DNA from: Gliomastix tumulicola
Taxonomy: Eukaryota; Ascomycota; Sordariomycetes; Hypocreales; Bionectriaceae
Assembly: GCA_001599755.1 (NCBI GenBank)
Contig: BCHX01000003.1
Coordinates: forward strand, 4,363,782 to 4,427,781
DNA: 64,000 nt
Direction: 5' to 3'
Position numbers and translations under genes: made by a program. Below, one piece after another: positions 21,754 through 32,493 of this stretch (position 1 is its first letter; every line of letters starts with the position of its first letter). The notes beneath the pieces were generated by a model, which saw only the letters and a program-made list of their open reading frames with translations, did not search any database and had not been told where the DNA came from.

Positions 21754-22632
21754 TCATGGGTGTGACGAAGCATGGTGTCTGGCCCTTCCCCAATATCTCT
21801 TACATACAGCGAGAGTATGATGGAAACATCCCAAAGATCCGCATATGACCAACCTTGAGACGACTGAATTCTCTTCGCCATCATCTACTCCATTGTTGCA
21901 TGCTATGGCAGGTCTTGAGGAAGTCGATGGTGGTAACCCCATACTGCAACCGATGCTTATTTGGTGAAGAGTGTGTGAGGATCGACTATACTTCAAGGGG
22001 GAGGCCTGACGCTGTATAGGTATGACTGACTCGAAGAAAGGGGCGAGGAGGGACTCGTTCACGAGATTGTAGATTGCCCGACGAGACTTGTCGAGTTCAG
22101 AAGGGTGAGGGGGTCGAGATCCTCCCAGGATATTCAATAAGTGGTTTCGTTCTCGGCCAGAGATATTGACTTGTCGCGGTCCACAGGGAGCGATATAGAG
22201 TCGAATCAGCCTTCCCCATGATGAATTTACGCGATCCTCTCTATCACGCGACATAGGGCTTCCGGTAATTAGCTGGTCATAAAAGAGGGTATAGTTTTCG
22301 GTATCCAGGAGGAACTCGAGAGTCTCTATACAGTGATGTTGGGATAGATAAGCCATGAACGCGTCCCGATTCCAAGGTGGCAAAGAGATATCCGAAAGAA
22401 TCTCGTCCAGGGAAGGGGGGTTTATGGGCCATTCTTCTCCATTTGAAGCCTTTGTCGTAGACATCCCTTGGATTAGATTGCCGTATGTGTACCAGTCAAT
22501 AAACCTGTCCGATGTGTCATCAGGAAACCGAAGATATCGTAGGGAACTGAAGTGAAGCTTGTTGTGTGAAGTGGCGAGTGTCAGAATGTGCGCTCCATAC
22601 CATACAGCATGGATGTACAAGGTCTTAGTCAT
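21754..22632 (-). CDS. RGS-domain protein
   Basis: The frame is open from ATG 22632 (MTKTLYIHAVW) to 21754; a later in-frame ATG at 22464 (MSTTKASNGEEW) is an equally good start. The RGS domain covers about 130 residues: 'PPSLDEILSDISLPPWNRDA', 'FMAYLSQHHCIETLEFLLDT', a long central insert, and 'NESLLAPFFESV'. RGS proteins speed GTP hydrolysis by heterotrimeric G-alpha subunits and so switch off receptor signalling. After the RGS domain the tail is Ser-rich and then reads like intronic sequence, so the annotated C-terminus from about 21850 is uncertain. A partial, diverged copy lies at 20158-20640 in opposite orientation. Confidence 0.7.
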   Translation of the reverse strand: MTKTLYIHAVWYGAHILTLATSHNKLHFSSLRYLRFPDDTSDRFIDWYTYGNLIQGMSTTKASNGEEWPINPPSLDEILSDISLPPWNRDAFMAYLSQHHCIETLEFLLDTENYTLFYDQLITGSPMSRDREDRVNSSWGRLIRLYIAPCGPRQVNISGRERNHLLNILGGSRPPHPSELDKSRRAIYNLVNESLLAPFFESVIPIQRQASPLKYSRSSHTLHQISIGCSMGLPPSTSSRPAIACNNGVDDGEENSVVSRLVICGSLGCFHHTLAVCKRYWGRARHHASSHP

Positions 22633-22664
22633 TCTAACAGGCTTTCTTGTACTACGATTAGCCC

Positions 22665-23290
22665 CCACCGCTCAGAAACCAAAATCAGTTGCTAGATGGG
22701 CCTCCAGATGACTCGCTTATGTGACTAGAAACTGCTGATCTAATCTCGCCCAGGAGAAAACCCTCCGCGGCTCTACGATAGTTCCTGACCCTTTTCCTAT
22801 GCGCGAGCGATGAAACATCGGCGCCTTTTGTTGTAGCTTCATGTCTCTTGCCTCATGACACCATGCGTTTTTAGTGGTAGCACTAGTTTGCAACAGGCAC
22901 ATGTCAATCTTATATATCGATCAGCAGCCAAATTGTCGATGGAGCTAAGGGTGGCCTACGGAAAAGACGCGGCATTCTGACTCGCTGAATCATTCCAGTG
23001 AACAGCTCTCCGGGCTATGAACATAATGCAGAATCTCGCCACACTGAACTGCGTCTGCAGAAATGGTCACTCTGCTACCCCCGAGCATTTGGCACCTTCA
23101 TAGCATAAATAGCCTTGAGTAGGTATCGGTAATGATCGAGCGCTTCTACAGCGGCAGGGTCCTCATAATTCATGACTTCCTCGTCTGATGGTCCTAAGTT
23201 TGGCGTCGAAGCCTATTTTTCGTTATATTTGTGCCGGCAACCGAGTGAGCCGGATCCTCTAACCGTTATTTAACCGCTCCCACGATTCCA
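22665..23290. other. intergenic, no supported gene
   Basis: Upstream flank of the RGS gene. Nothing further recognised. Confidence 0.4.
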
Positions 23291-23515
23291 TCAGCATCTC
23301 AGTTCCTCACTACACTGCGGATGTTCGCTTATAAATGCGTCGTGGCGCAAAATCTGCTCAGCAACACGGGTAATCCTTTGCTTCAGAAGTTCGTCTCTAG
23401 TGTCCAGCCATATCACCGTTGAGTATTCCGTACGATGTCGCTTGCAATAAGCAATCCAATGCCGGTGCAACCCGTCACTGTACTGTAGCTCATTTTCGTG
23501 TAGGGAAAATAACAA
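23291..23515 (-). pseudogene. possible NB-ARC/NLR fragment
   Basis: A minus-strand frame reads 'HRHWIAYCKRHRTEYSTVIW' followed by LDTRDELLKQRI. This resembles the segment just after the P-loop in fungal NB-ARC proteins (LA-x-x-Y-x-x-x-x ... F-WLDA). The P-loop itself (expected GIGKT) reads SDGLHR. Short, no neighbours; low confidence. Confidence 0.3.
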
Positions 23516-23593
23516 TCTTGTAGAATATTACTTCCTAATCTGGTGCACTAGTTGACTCGGAACGAGGGAGAACCAGCCTTTGTCCCCCCCCAT

Positions 23594-25019
23594 CTATATT
23601 CTATAGTGTCGGCAATCCTCGCAGGCCAGCATATGGCAAGTTTCACAGGATCCAAATGCACTGCCGGTGTCTAGTAGCACTATCTCACATACCCTACCGC
23701 GGCGTCCCACGTCTAACTCGGTAAACTTGCTACGATGGATGTACTCATAGTTTTCACGTAGTTCCCCTGCCATGGCCTCTACACGGCGTTGACGCACAGC
23801 TAGGGGGGAAGTGGCATCTCTGTCGACAACCTCCTGGGCTCCTCGGTCGAGCAATCCCGGGACCCCGTGGCTACATTCGCAATGCTTCCACTGTATGCCG
23901 CATCTGTAGCAAAATCCAGTGCCACACTTGCAACTGTATTCACTGGACAGTTTTGTCCTTTTTCTTCGCCCGTGAGATAGGTGGCAGAACAGGTGTGATA
24001 AATGGATTGGTCACTCACGTCATATGGTCACAGCCTTGATCTCGAGATAGGACTCGGTCACATCCAAGACAGGCCTTCCATCCTTGCTCATTGGCGAATT
24101 TGATGAGGCTCTACCCCTCTTCATCCTTTGGGCACGCCGACCCATGGCGTGTTAACGCTTTGCAGTGCATGCAGGTTTGAACCCCACAAGCAGCACAGAG
24201 AGCGGTATCGGGAGTTCGCTGTGCCGTAGGAATGAACTTGGCGCAGGCCGGATCAGCGCAGTACACTCTATTCATGCTACTGAACTCAAGCTCAGCATTC
24301 CGATACACGGCCAGCTCGTCGGCAGACAAGTCAGCCTCGATGACTGAGAGATCGATTGGTTGGCGGTGGCATCTTGGGGGGAAAAGGCTCTCATCGCGGG
24401 CGACTCGCATGAAGAAGTCCATGAGACATGGCTTGCAGTATACGTCATCGCATGCGAGACGCACGGTGACGTGAGGGTGAACAGACTCCCTGCAGACACT
24501 GCAGTCGACCTTGAGCTGAGGTAGTTGCTTGAGGCCTTCTCTTTGACGGAGGGCATAAGGAACGGAAGGACCTGCTATAGTGGTACTAGAGTTGATATTG
24601 GCCGTCGCAGCCTCGGAATCTCGCGGCACGTAAGCCCAATCAATCCATCCCGAACCGGAGTGGGATGGTGCTGGTAACTTGACGGGTTCCTGGGTTGGCA
24701 AGCCTTCGCCTTCGTTCAGGCTCAGGGCGAACTCTCGGTCTTGAAACGACTGCCGCTCTTCGGCCTTTGCCTCGCGAATGGCCACGGCATCAGAGTCCAC
24801 TGCCTTTGCAATGCTGTGGACGAGCTTCAGGTCCTCGCCTAAGCCAATGACTCGCTTCAGTTCAGCTTCAAACTCCTCAAATGCTAACAATGTGTCGGGA
24901 GGGCTGCCTTCGGGCTATTTGCCGGTCTGACGTTCTCGTTGCGCTTGAATTCCTTCGAGTTGAAGCTGAAGAGCGAAAGCCTCGTCGGCAAGATTGGTCG
25001 AGATATCGGCGCATGTCAT
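23594..25019 (-). pseudogene. RBR (RING-IBR-RING) E3 ubiquitin ligase with two CAG-to-TAG type stops
   Basis: Exons 25019-24019 and 23933-23594. The 85-nt intron (23934-24018) has GTGAGT and ATACAG and splits the catalytic RING2 motif, which rejoins as GCDHMTCKCGTGFCYRCG. RING1 is 'CSVCRESVHPHVTVRLACDD' followed by CKPC; the IBR is 'YCADPACAKFIPTAQRTPDT' with CAACGVQTCMHC. The catalytic Cys (in HMTC) is present. Two in-frame TAG codons interrupt an otherwise clean 446-codon frame, one at 24912-24914 after 'AQRERQTGK' and one at 24111-24113 after CPKDEEG, a position where relatives have Gln. Both are explained by C-to-T change in CAG, the context favoured by repeat-induced point mutation. Without them the start at 25019 (MTCADISTNLADEAF) gives a full-length protein. 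Confidence 0.8.
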
Positions 25020-26168
25020 GATCGATGGTCAGAGTATATGCTTTGTCTGAGGGTGAGTTCAGGGACAGTATCGCTGATGGTGAATGTAGTGGCTAACAGA
25101 AAGAAAGAAGGGGTCAGAACGGGGAGAACTATGATTGTATCAGATCACCCCTTCGCATACCACGGTCTCTCCTGCATGCCAGATCAAGCCCCTTGCATGC
25201 GAGATTGGCCACACTACCTAAGGAATGGAATTGAAGAGAAACCCCCTTTTTTTCACTTGTGATGGCCTGACCTGGCCCGCAGCGCTGGGTCATGTCCGTT
25301 AATGTATTTGACGCGGAGTCTCCCTGACATGGGCGTCTGCGAATTTTTACATAAGGCAATATGCCTCTCCGTGATTGTGTTCACCTGGAGGCGACAAGCG
25401 ATGGTTAGGCTACGGGGGAAACTTTAGGGATCGCCAATACACGGACTAAATTAGCGAGGCTATCCAGATGCTTTAAATAAGACGGCTTTGTATGTATGTC
25501 ATACTCTAACTTTAGATTCTACCCACACCTACACTGTGACTGTGGGGTTGAATGCCTCTATACTTGCGTCGAAGATCATTGAAATAGTGAGGAGAGAGTA
25601 TCTGCTATTGTTATGTAGTGAGCTGGAAAGGCGTGCTTCTGGCCAATATATTAAAAATTTGAACCACGAATGACTACAAACCAAGGTTTTCGTTACGAAG
25701 CCAAGAACAGCCTATACTAATCTGATTTACTTGACCACCTACGCCGCACGGAGATGGCGCACGGGTATTCATATAGTGGACACTGCGCTCTAATTAAACC
25801 ACAGTGCAAAAGCTACAGGGTCATCCCCGTTCGTAATTAAGAGTAGCTGCTACTCTAAGGGATTGTCCTCTGTGGGGTGCGCCACTAACTCTATCATGCA
25901 GACCATTGATACTCGTGACCGTACTTTGCTAGCTGGCATGCCGCGAAACTGCTGAGAAGCCTCGCTACGTAGTCTTGGGAGCCCCTCCAATGGAGCGTGT
26001 GTTCGGCGAAAGAGACTTTGTTCCCCGCATTGCGCGAATTTCTTTTACGCTTGAGGGTCACCGTTCTGCTGCTGAATATCTCTGGAAGTGCTGGCGTGCA
26101 GTGAAGACGAGCAATAAATCGACGGAGGCTATCATTGTTTAGAATTCGACCAGGCATTATCCTTGACG
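25020..26168. other. intergenic, no supported gene
   Basis: Promoter side of the RBR relic and 3' flank of the NLR. A minus frame at 25894-26175 is open but unrecognised and overlaps the NLR end. Confidence 0.4.
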
Positions 26169-29100
26169 TTAACATCTGTCTTGCCTAAGAAGCTCAACAA
26201 TGCCTTCATGCCCCTTCTCAGCAGCCCGGGAAAGTGGCGTCTGTCCATACTTGTCTTTTGCGTCGGCATTTACCTTGCCTGTCCGGATAAGCAGCTTGAC
26301 AATATCCTCATGGCCAGCCCCAGCAGCCCAAGAGAGTGGCGTCTGACCATTGTTATCTTTTGCATCAGCATCCACCTTGCCCGTCGCAAGAAGCAGCTTG
26401 ACAATACCCTCATGCTCATTCCAAACAGCCCAAGAGAGTGGCGTCTGACCATTGTTATCTTTTGCATCANNNNNNNNNNNNNNNNNNNNNNNNNNNNNNN
26501 NNNNNNNNNNNNNNNNNNNNNNNNNNNNNNNNNNNNNNNNNNNNNNNNNNNNNNNNNNNNNNNNNNNNNNNNNNNNNNNNNNNNNNNNNNNNNNNNNNNN
26601 NNNNNNNNNNNNNNNNNNNNNNNNNNNNNNNNNNNNNNNNNNNNNNNNNNNNNNNNNNNNNNNNGCGTCTGACCATTGTTATCTTTTGCATCAGCATCCA
26701 CCTTGCCTGTCGCAAGAAGCAGCTTGACGATATCCTCATGCCCTCTCCTAGCGGCCCAAGAGAGTAGCGTCTGGCCATCCCCATCTTTCGAATTAAAATC
26801 CACCTTGCCCGTCTCGAGAAGCAGCTTGACAATACCCTCATGCTCCTTCTTAGCAGCCCAATAGAGTGGCGTCCAACCATCCTTATCTCTTGCATCGGCA
26901 TCCACCTTGCCTGTCTCGAGAAGCAACTTGACAACACCCTCATGCCCCTTCTCAGCAGCCCAAGAGAGTGGCGTCCGACCATAAAGTTGGTCTTCCAAGT
27001 CCAGCTCCGCTCCCTGGGCTATCAGCCGCTGTGCCAAGCCCTCAAGCCCAAAGAATGCTGCAAACATCAACCCGGAAAAGTTCTCAGTGCTCTGCCAGTG
27101 TATACTCCTCCAGAAGACTCGAAACCATGCTGAGTAGCTCTTCGACCGCGGGTCACAAATTTCCACGGCAAGAGAAATGGCTCCATGGTCAATGGAAGAG
27201 CCAGCGTCGTAAAAATGCTGACCCCAAGCTTTGGCCGAGTAGTCCAAAAAGGCGTCAAAAGTGCGGTCGCCATCCTCTTCCACGTCCCCAGCGTCCGAGT
27301 TGAATAGGTTGAGATAGATTACACAAGTCTTTCCAAGCAGCGCATGTGCAGAAACGGTAGGGATGGACCGACGCCACTGTGGTCCCGATGGAGCGGGTTC
27401 AGACAATAACGGGGTGCCAGACAGGAACTCACGGGCCGTTTGATGAATGAAGTACACTTTGCCATGGTAAACGGAGACGAATAGCCCGCACCAAGACCTA
27501 AGACGCTTCTCAAATGATCTCTCATCTTCTAGATCAAGATCACCAAAAGAGCGAGAGTCATCATCCAGGTTCACAGCAATATTCAACTCTTCCAGGGTCA
27601 ATGGCCGACTTGCTACCAAGATGATACTCAATGCTTTTCGAACCATCGGATCATTCTTGGACCGGCTGAGTATCTTCTCGTAGGCATCATCGACTCCTTT
27701 CGGGAGTGTAGCCACCGCTGATTCGACGCCTCTCGGGGTTCTCTTAAAATCTTCCTTCTCTAGATAGTCAAATACGAGATACACCCATAGGTAGGTGCGG
27801 TGGGTAGCTCTATGCAGCTCTTCCTCGAGGCTTTGCCTTGTAGCGTGTGTGAGACCCTTGACTTCTGACAGCAGGTTGACTCGATGCGTCACCACACAGT
27901 TCACCTCTTGACTAATGGCCTCCGAGGCATCTTCCCCTGGTATGTAGATGTTCGGGAAAGCCTTGAGGAGTTCGTGGAACATAGAGACGATCTGGTCATA
28001 TGGCCGGCTGGTCAAGAGGTATCTCAGTCTGCCGTGGACAGAATGACCGTCAAGAAACTGCCGTTTCACACTCTGAATCAGGTCGGCAAACTCGTGCTCG
28101 GCGCATTCGTCCAACGCATCGAGCACCACAACGATGCGATCAGCTTGGGGGTCTTGGACGGCATTCCTCAGAACCTTCCAAAGAGAGTCTGTGGAGTTGA
28201 TCAGACCCTTGCCGTCCTGTTTTTGCTGCTCCAGGGCATATTTGATCAAGTTTGGCTTTGCCTTGAAAAGCTGGTGGAGCATGGCGCAGAGGGCTTGTCT
28301 AATGGTGTTCTGGTCTTGTTCCTTGAAGAAGAAGTAGCAAACGGTGATGCCATCGCCTGGCAGGATATGGTCGATGAGATATCTGGCCAGGACCGACTTT
28401 CCGCATCCAGGATCCGCCGAGACCAGGAGGGGGCCAGAGTCTTGGGCCAGCCAGGTCTTGAAATTTGGATGATCAAGGAACCACTGGCACGTGCCTTCCA
28501 CCCTCTTGTCCACTCGATCTTTGTACCATTCATACGTGGTATCCCTGGTGCCGGTGGTGAGTCGGAACATTTGGTGGCACTTGGCTTCCTCGTCGGAAAA
28601 CTTCTTTTCAGTGTGTGCTTTTGTCATCTGAAGCTGCTCTGCCGCGATCTTGTGGAGATCTGTAGTAGTAGTTAGTCACAGATACCACACGGACAAGAAC
28701 AATGAGATGCCTCAACTCCAAAGCTACCTACCTCCAAGCACATCCACGATGGTCGCCTCGGCCTCAACCTGGCGCGGCGTAATCTGGCACAAGAGATCTT
28801 TTGCATACGCTGCTGCTGTCATGGCTGCGTACCCTTTCCACTCCTTATTCTTATGGGTGTCTGCATAGTCACAGATGCCTCGGATCACAAGGCAGGGAAA
28901 CTGGTTCATCAAGCCCGCTGCTTCCATCTCGAAACAGAGCACGCCCTTTTTCCTGGCGAGCCTGTCTCGGATCGAGGCATCCTTCATGAGGGTGTTTGCG
29001 GACGCAATCAACCCGTAGTGAACGACAGGGCCGGCGTCGCTTGTCCGCGGATGCCTTGCGATGAGCTTTGTCGCTTCGTCTCCACAGGATTCCTCGCAGT

Positions 29101-29770
29101 TGATCCCCTCATCAACTGAGGGGTGGGACACTTCAGGTCGGTAAAGCCTGTCGCTCTTCGGCTGTGGTCGACGATACTCCTGCAGTCCAGCGTGTTTTCT
29201 CAGTAGACTGTCGATTGTCGGTCGGATTTGGTGTCCGTTCACCATATAGTCCGCTCTCAGGCTAGTGAGTGCATTCCGCAAGAGCACCGGCGGCTGGTTG
29301 AGGAAGCCCGTCGTGTGGAAGCCTTGTCCCCCTATCGCCTTGCCAAAGTCATACTGGAACACGCCGCCATGACCTTCACGAGGGGAGCTGACGACAACGT
29401 CACCGAGGCGAATGTCGTGCTTGGGACTGGGAGCGCCGCCACCGATGCCCACCATCAAACCAATCTTGACGTTGGGAAAGCTGTGAAGCATGTCCTTTGC
29501 GACGCCTGCCGCCGAGGCGATTCCGTATTCTCCATCTGGCAGAGATGCAATGACAACGTTGTGGCCCCCCATCCTGCCCAGGGTATATCTGTTGGCATCG
29601 TTCCTGGCTAGTGCTTCTGGGCCCTGGTGCCTCTCTTCAAGGAATAGCAGCGCGGCAACAAGCTCGGTGACGACCGCGCAAATCCACCCAACTGTATACT
29701 CGCTATTGTTTCGTCTGGTCGAGCGATCTGATTGCTGTCCGCGCTGAGCGGCAGCGTCGTCGGTGCTCAT
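26169..29770 (-). CDS. NLR: PNP_UDP - NACHT - ankyrin repeats
   Basis: Exon 1 is 29770-28732 (MSTDDAAAQRGQQ) and exon 2 runs from 28659. The 72-nt intron 28660-28731 has GTAGGT, a GACTAAC branch and CTACAG. Residues about 25-345 are a PNP_UDP (nucleoside phosphorylase-like) effector domain ('IGLMVGIGGGAPSPKHDIRL', 'LCFEMEAAGLMNQFPCLVIR'). The NACHT NTPase follows, with Walker A ADPGCGKSVLA and Walker B IVVVLDALDE. The C-terminus is a series of 34-residue ankyrin repeats, at least six readable plus those in the gap, several nearly identical ('DADAKDNNGQTPLSWA'). Fungal NLRs of this class act in non-self recognition and programmed cell death. The assembly gap 26470-26664 breaks the array; after it the frame continues and stops at 26169, where a one-frame shift would add 'GKTDVNVKDNAWSNSKQ'. 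The start at 29770 is the first Met before the PNP domain. Confidence 0.88.
26470..26664. other. assembly gap (195 N) within ankyrin repeats
   Basis: A run of 195 N. The flanks are the same repeat sequence on both sides. Reading frames on the two sides agree only if the true length leaves remainder 1 when divided by 3, so 195 is not the real size. Confidence 0.95.
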
Positions 29771-31995
29771 GATGCCGCACAAACCAAAAATCACCAGGGT
29801 CTAGCTCGTCTGGCTCGGGAAGCTCGTCGAATGCAAAGCGTTGATAGCGTCCTTGTCTGTATCGGTTTGTGGCTTGGGTCAGGCCGGAGGCGGCACTCTC
29901 GTCGACAGATCGATCGACCGTGTACACCAACCAAGGCTCAGCACGATCGGGCAATCGCTGTTGGCTAGGCGTCGATAACGAGAATCAAGATCAGGTCGAG
30001 CTGTGCGACGACAGGAGCGCGTTCAGACTATCGTCACGTCCAGAGCGGGAGCGCGGGTCAGGCAGGCTCGGCGACGTGCGAGAGGGGTTGTCGAGAGGCG
30101 GGGCCGCAGTGGACTATCCTAATCGTCTGTCATGTAGATGATACTGACGCACGCCTGGCGAGGATCGAGCATTGCTGAAGGATGAGATGCGCCCGGTCTT
30201 GGTGCGAGGTCGATGGAAGCAGCGAGATCGCAGTACTTCAAGTGGACAGTGAAAGGGTGCCGTAGCGGCTGAGGCTTTCCGAGGGCATTCTCGAAGCACA
30301 ATCTGTCAGTGGGTCCGTATTATCTTCAACCTGGTGTCTGCGAACACAGCAGCCTCGAAATTGCAGGGTGAAGGCCCGCTCCCGTTTCTTCCGACCAATG
30401 AAATGCAAACACGATGTATGGCTTGTCAGTGTTGCGTAGTTCCAACACGCGCCTTTGCTCTGGTCCCGTCGCCGGTCGCGCCGTGGTGAGCCAAAGACGC
30501 TGTGATCACGACGAGTGGACGATGGAAAGGCGGGCAAGGGGCCAGCCGTAATGCCTGGCCCCTTTCATTCGGTCCCGGCCACGCGATAAAACGCGATAAA
30601 GCGCGCTACAAGCGCGTCTCTCCACCTTTATTGCTGTAGTGGAGCCGACCTTGGTGACCAGCGTGCCAAAGCGCCAATCTGCTGTACCAAGGCAGCATGT
30701 ACACATCGCTGTAGGCTGTTCGCCTGCCGTGCCTATTGTTAAGCCTGGACGTCCAAGCCGCTGTGGAAGCTAGAACACCATCCTACGAACTGCACATGCG
30801 ACCGGAAGCCGCCCTTCTATGCTGTCCAAGGCCCCTGCCATGCGGGAACGACTAGCTGATAGACTGTCCGTGGACACCAGCACGGTGCCATAGGCTTTCT
30901 TATCCATTAATGCCGTGAGGCAAGCCACCCTGGCCTGCCGGCTCTCTCCTTTTGAACTAGGAGCAGCACCAAGCCGAGGAAGCAATAGCAGGGGAGCTCT
31001 TGCGATAGAGATGTTCGGCGACGGATAAATTGCTCTAGGCCTTATGTGCATTCCCTCCAAAGCCCGATGCTAGCACTGTCCATACTATATGCGACTATGC
31101 AAAGTGCTTGCTCAACGCATACAGGCTCAGGGTGAACGGGACTCTGCACAGCATAGCACGGCGAAGCTCCGTCGACTGTACGCGAGCGACGGCATATGGT
31201 CAGGTTAACCGTGACCGTTGCGGCCATCGATGAAGCCGGTGTTGCGTTCCTAAGTCAACGAGACTGCTGGATCCTTTTGGATAGGCTGGTGCGCGGCGGC
31301 ACACGTGGTAGAACGGCATACCTTTCTGGATCTCGTAGCCGGGCCACAGCTGTCGCTCTCCATCGTCATACCATCTGGCAGCAGGGAGAGCCCACTGTCG
31401 GTGAAAGACCGCCCTGCCAGGCGGCGAGCTGTCCGCAAGCGTCTGCAAAAGCTGTATTGATTGCCGTATGCTCTACGAGCGGCTCGATTTCACGTAGAAG
31501 CGAGAATAAACCACAGGACATAATGGACATTTGATGCCGTGCTACCATGGCTACTGCACTAGCCGCTTCAGACGCTCTACGAAGTAGAGCTGACGAGGAA
31601 GTTACAATGTGAGAGTAGGAAGCCCGTACAATCCAGCAATGTAGACACTGTCTATTGCTGTGGCTGCCGCTCGGTGCGAAGATGTAAGTGAGGGTAGTGA
31701 GAGGCACGGTGATGGAAATTTGTGTGCCTGGTCTCCTTCCACCACGGCGTAACGTGGGACAATAGTGCCGGGGCACCATGAGGATGGCAATGGATACGAA
31801 AAATCGTATGGTCTAATGTTTGCGATTGAGCAGTTAAAATTATAGATCTAGAGAAGCGGGCTTCGTCTTGTATTCAACCGGCTGTTCTATCATTCTAGGA
31901 TACACAGAGTAGATATTGTAGTCAATAGGGTAGGGGACTCTCAATACGGCTTCTGTTGAGGCTCCAGGCTCAATGGATAGCGCGCTGACCCACTT
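29771..31995. other. long intergenic region upstream of the NLR
   Basis: No supported gene. GC-rich promoter-like sequence to about 30.7 kb includes a 10-bp hairpin (aaggggccag / ctggcccctt, around 30537-30566) and short direct repeats 'acgcgataaa' near 30580-30600. Frames in 30.7-31.8 kb look weakly coding on the minus strand but are broken and unrecognised; they may be an old retroelement. Confidence 0.35.
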
Positions 31996-32033
31996 GCTTA
32001 GTCACAATTACATCGATGTAATTATGACTAAGC
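31996..32033. repeat. 38-nt near-perfect palindrome with TTAGTCA ends
   Basis: Eighteen of 19 base pairs match around the centre at atcgat (32012-32017); the only mismatch is 32005/32024. The arms carry TTAGTCA and TGACTAA, the binding half-sites of Yap1/AP-1-like bZIP factors. It lies 59 bp beyond the 3' end of the Cys/Trp-rich gene. It may be a regulatory site or a MITE-like end. Confidence 0.6.
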
Positions 32034-32091
32034 CAGCCTTCCTCAGCAAAGAGAGCGTATTCCTGAGTTGCCTCCCGTTGCCCTGCTTCCT

Positions 32092-32493
32092 TCAAAGGGC
32101 ACGAAGTTGGGCTGGCAGGTAATATATGGGCGGGAGAGTGTTGTCACTGAAACCTCGACTGGCCGATGGAAGCAGCTCTCGTGGGCTGTGAAGTCCAACC
32201 AGCTGTACGACGGCAACCCAAAGCATGTAGAGTTCCTCCTGGGCCTTTTCCACTGTCGTCGGTACGCTGCCTTGAGCGCGCCATCTCGTGAGGTCGTCGC
32301 TGAGTTTGATGATTCTGCGTTCCTTTTTTGCGATGGCGTCGCAGCGTTTGCAAGCAGTGAACATGGGCTCCGCGCTATGGATCAGCTTGAGGCCGCATGT
32401 TTCGCCGATACGGTGTTCCTTGTAGCATTGTTGGCGTAGTGGACCCCATTTCCAGAACCCGCAAGGCCAGACATATTGAGAGAAAAAACACAT
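32092..32493 (-). CDS. small Cys/Trp-rich protein (copy 2)
   Basis: ATG at 32493 begins 'MCFFSQYVWPCGFWKWGPLR'; the open frame extends upstream to 32541 but homology to the gene at 1618-1998 begins at this Met. The protein is 133 residues. Shared features with copy 1: MCFF start, Trp-rich W-x-C-x-x-W-x-WG, a CGLKLI block, a CxxC (FTACKRCDAI) and a Lys/Arg-rich helix (KKERRIIKLSDDLTRW). Identity outside these motifs is low, so the copies are old paralogs. No signal peptide or membrane segment. Function unknown. Confidence 0.65.
   Translation of the reverse strand: MCFFSQYVWPCGFWKWGPLRQQCYKEHRIGETCGLKLIHSAEPMFTACKRCDAIAKKERRIIKLSDDLTRWRAQGSVPTTVEKAQEELYMLWVAVVQLVGLHSPRELLPSASRGFSDNTLPPIYYLPAQLRAL

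Noticed and set aside
27884..28675. 263-codon plus-strand open frame
   Set aside because: Exact antisense shadow of the NACHT domain of the NLR.
30770..31450. Possible RNase H/LINE remnant on the minus strand
   Set aside because: A few residues resemble VFTDGS-type motifs, but no continuous match survives in any frame.
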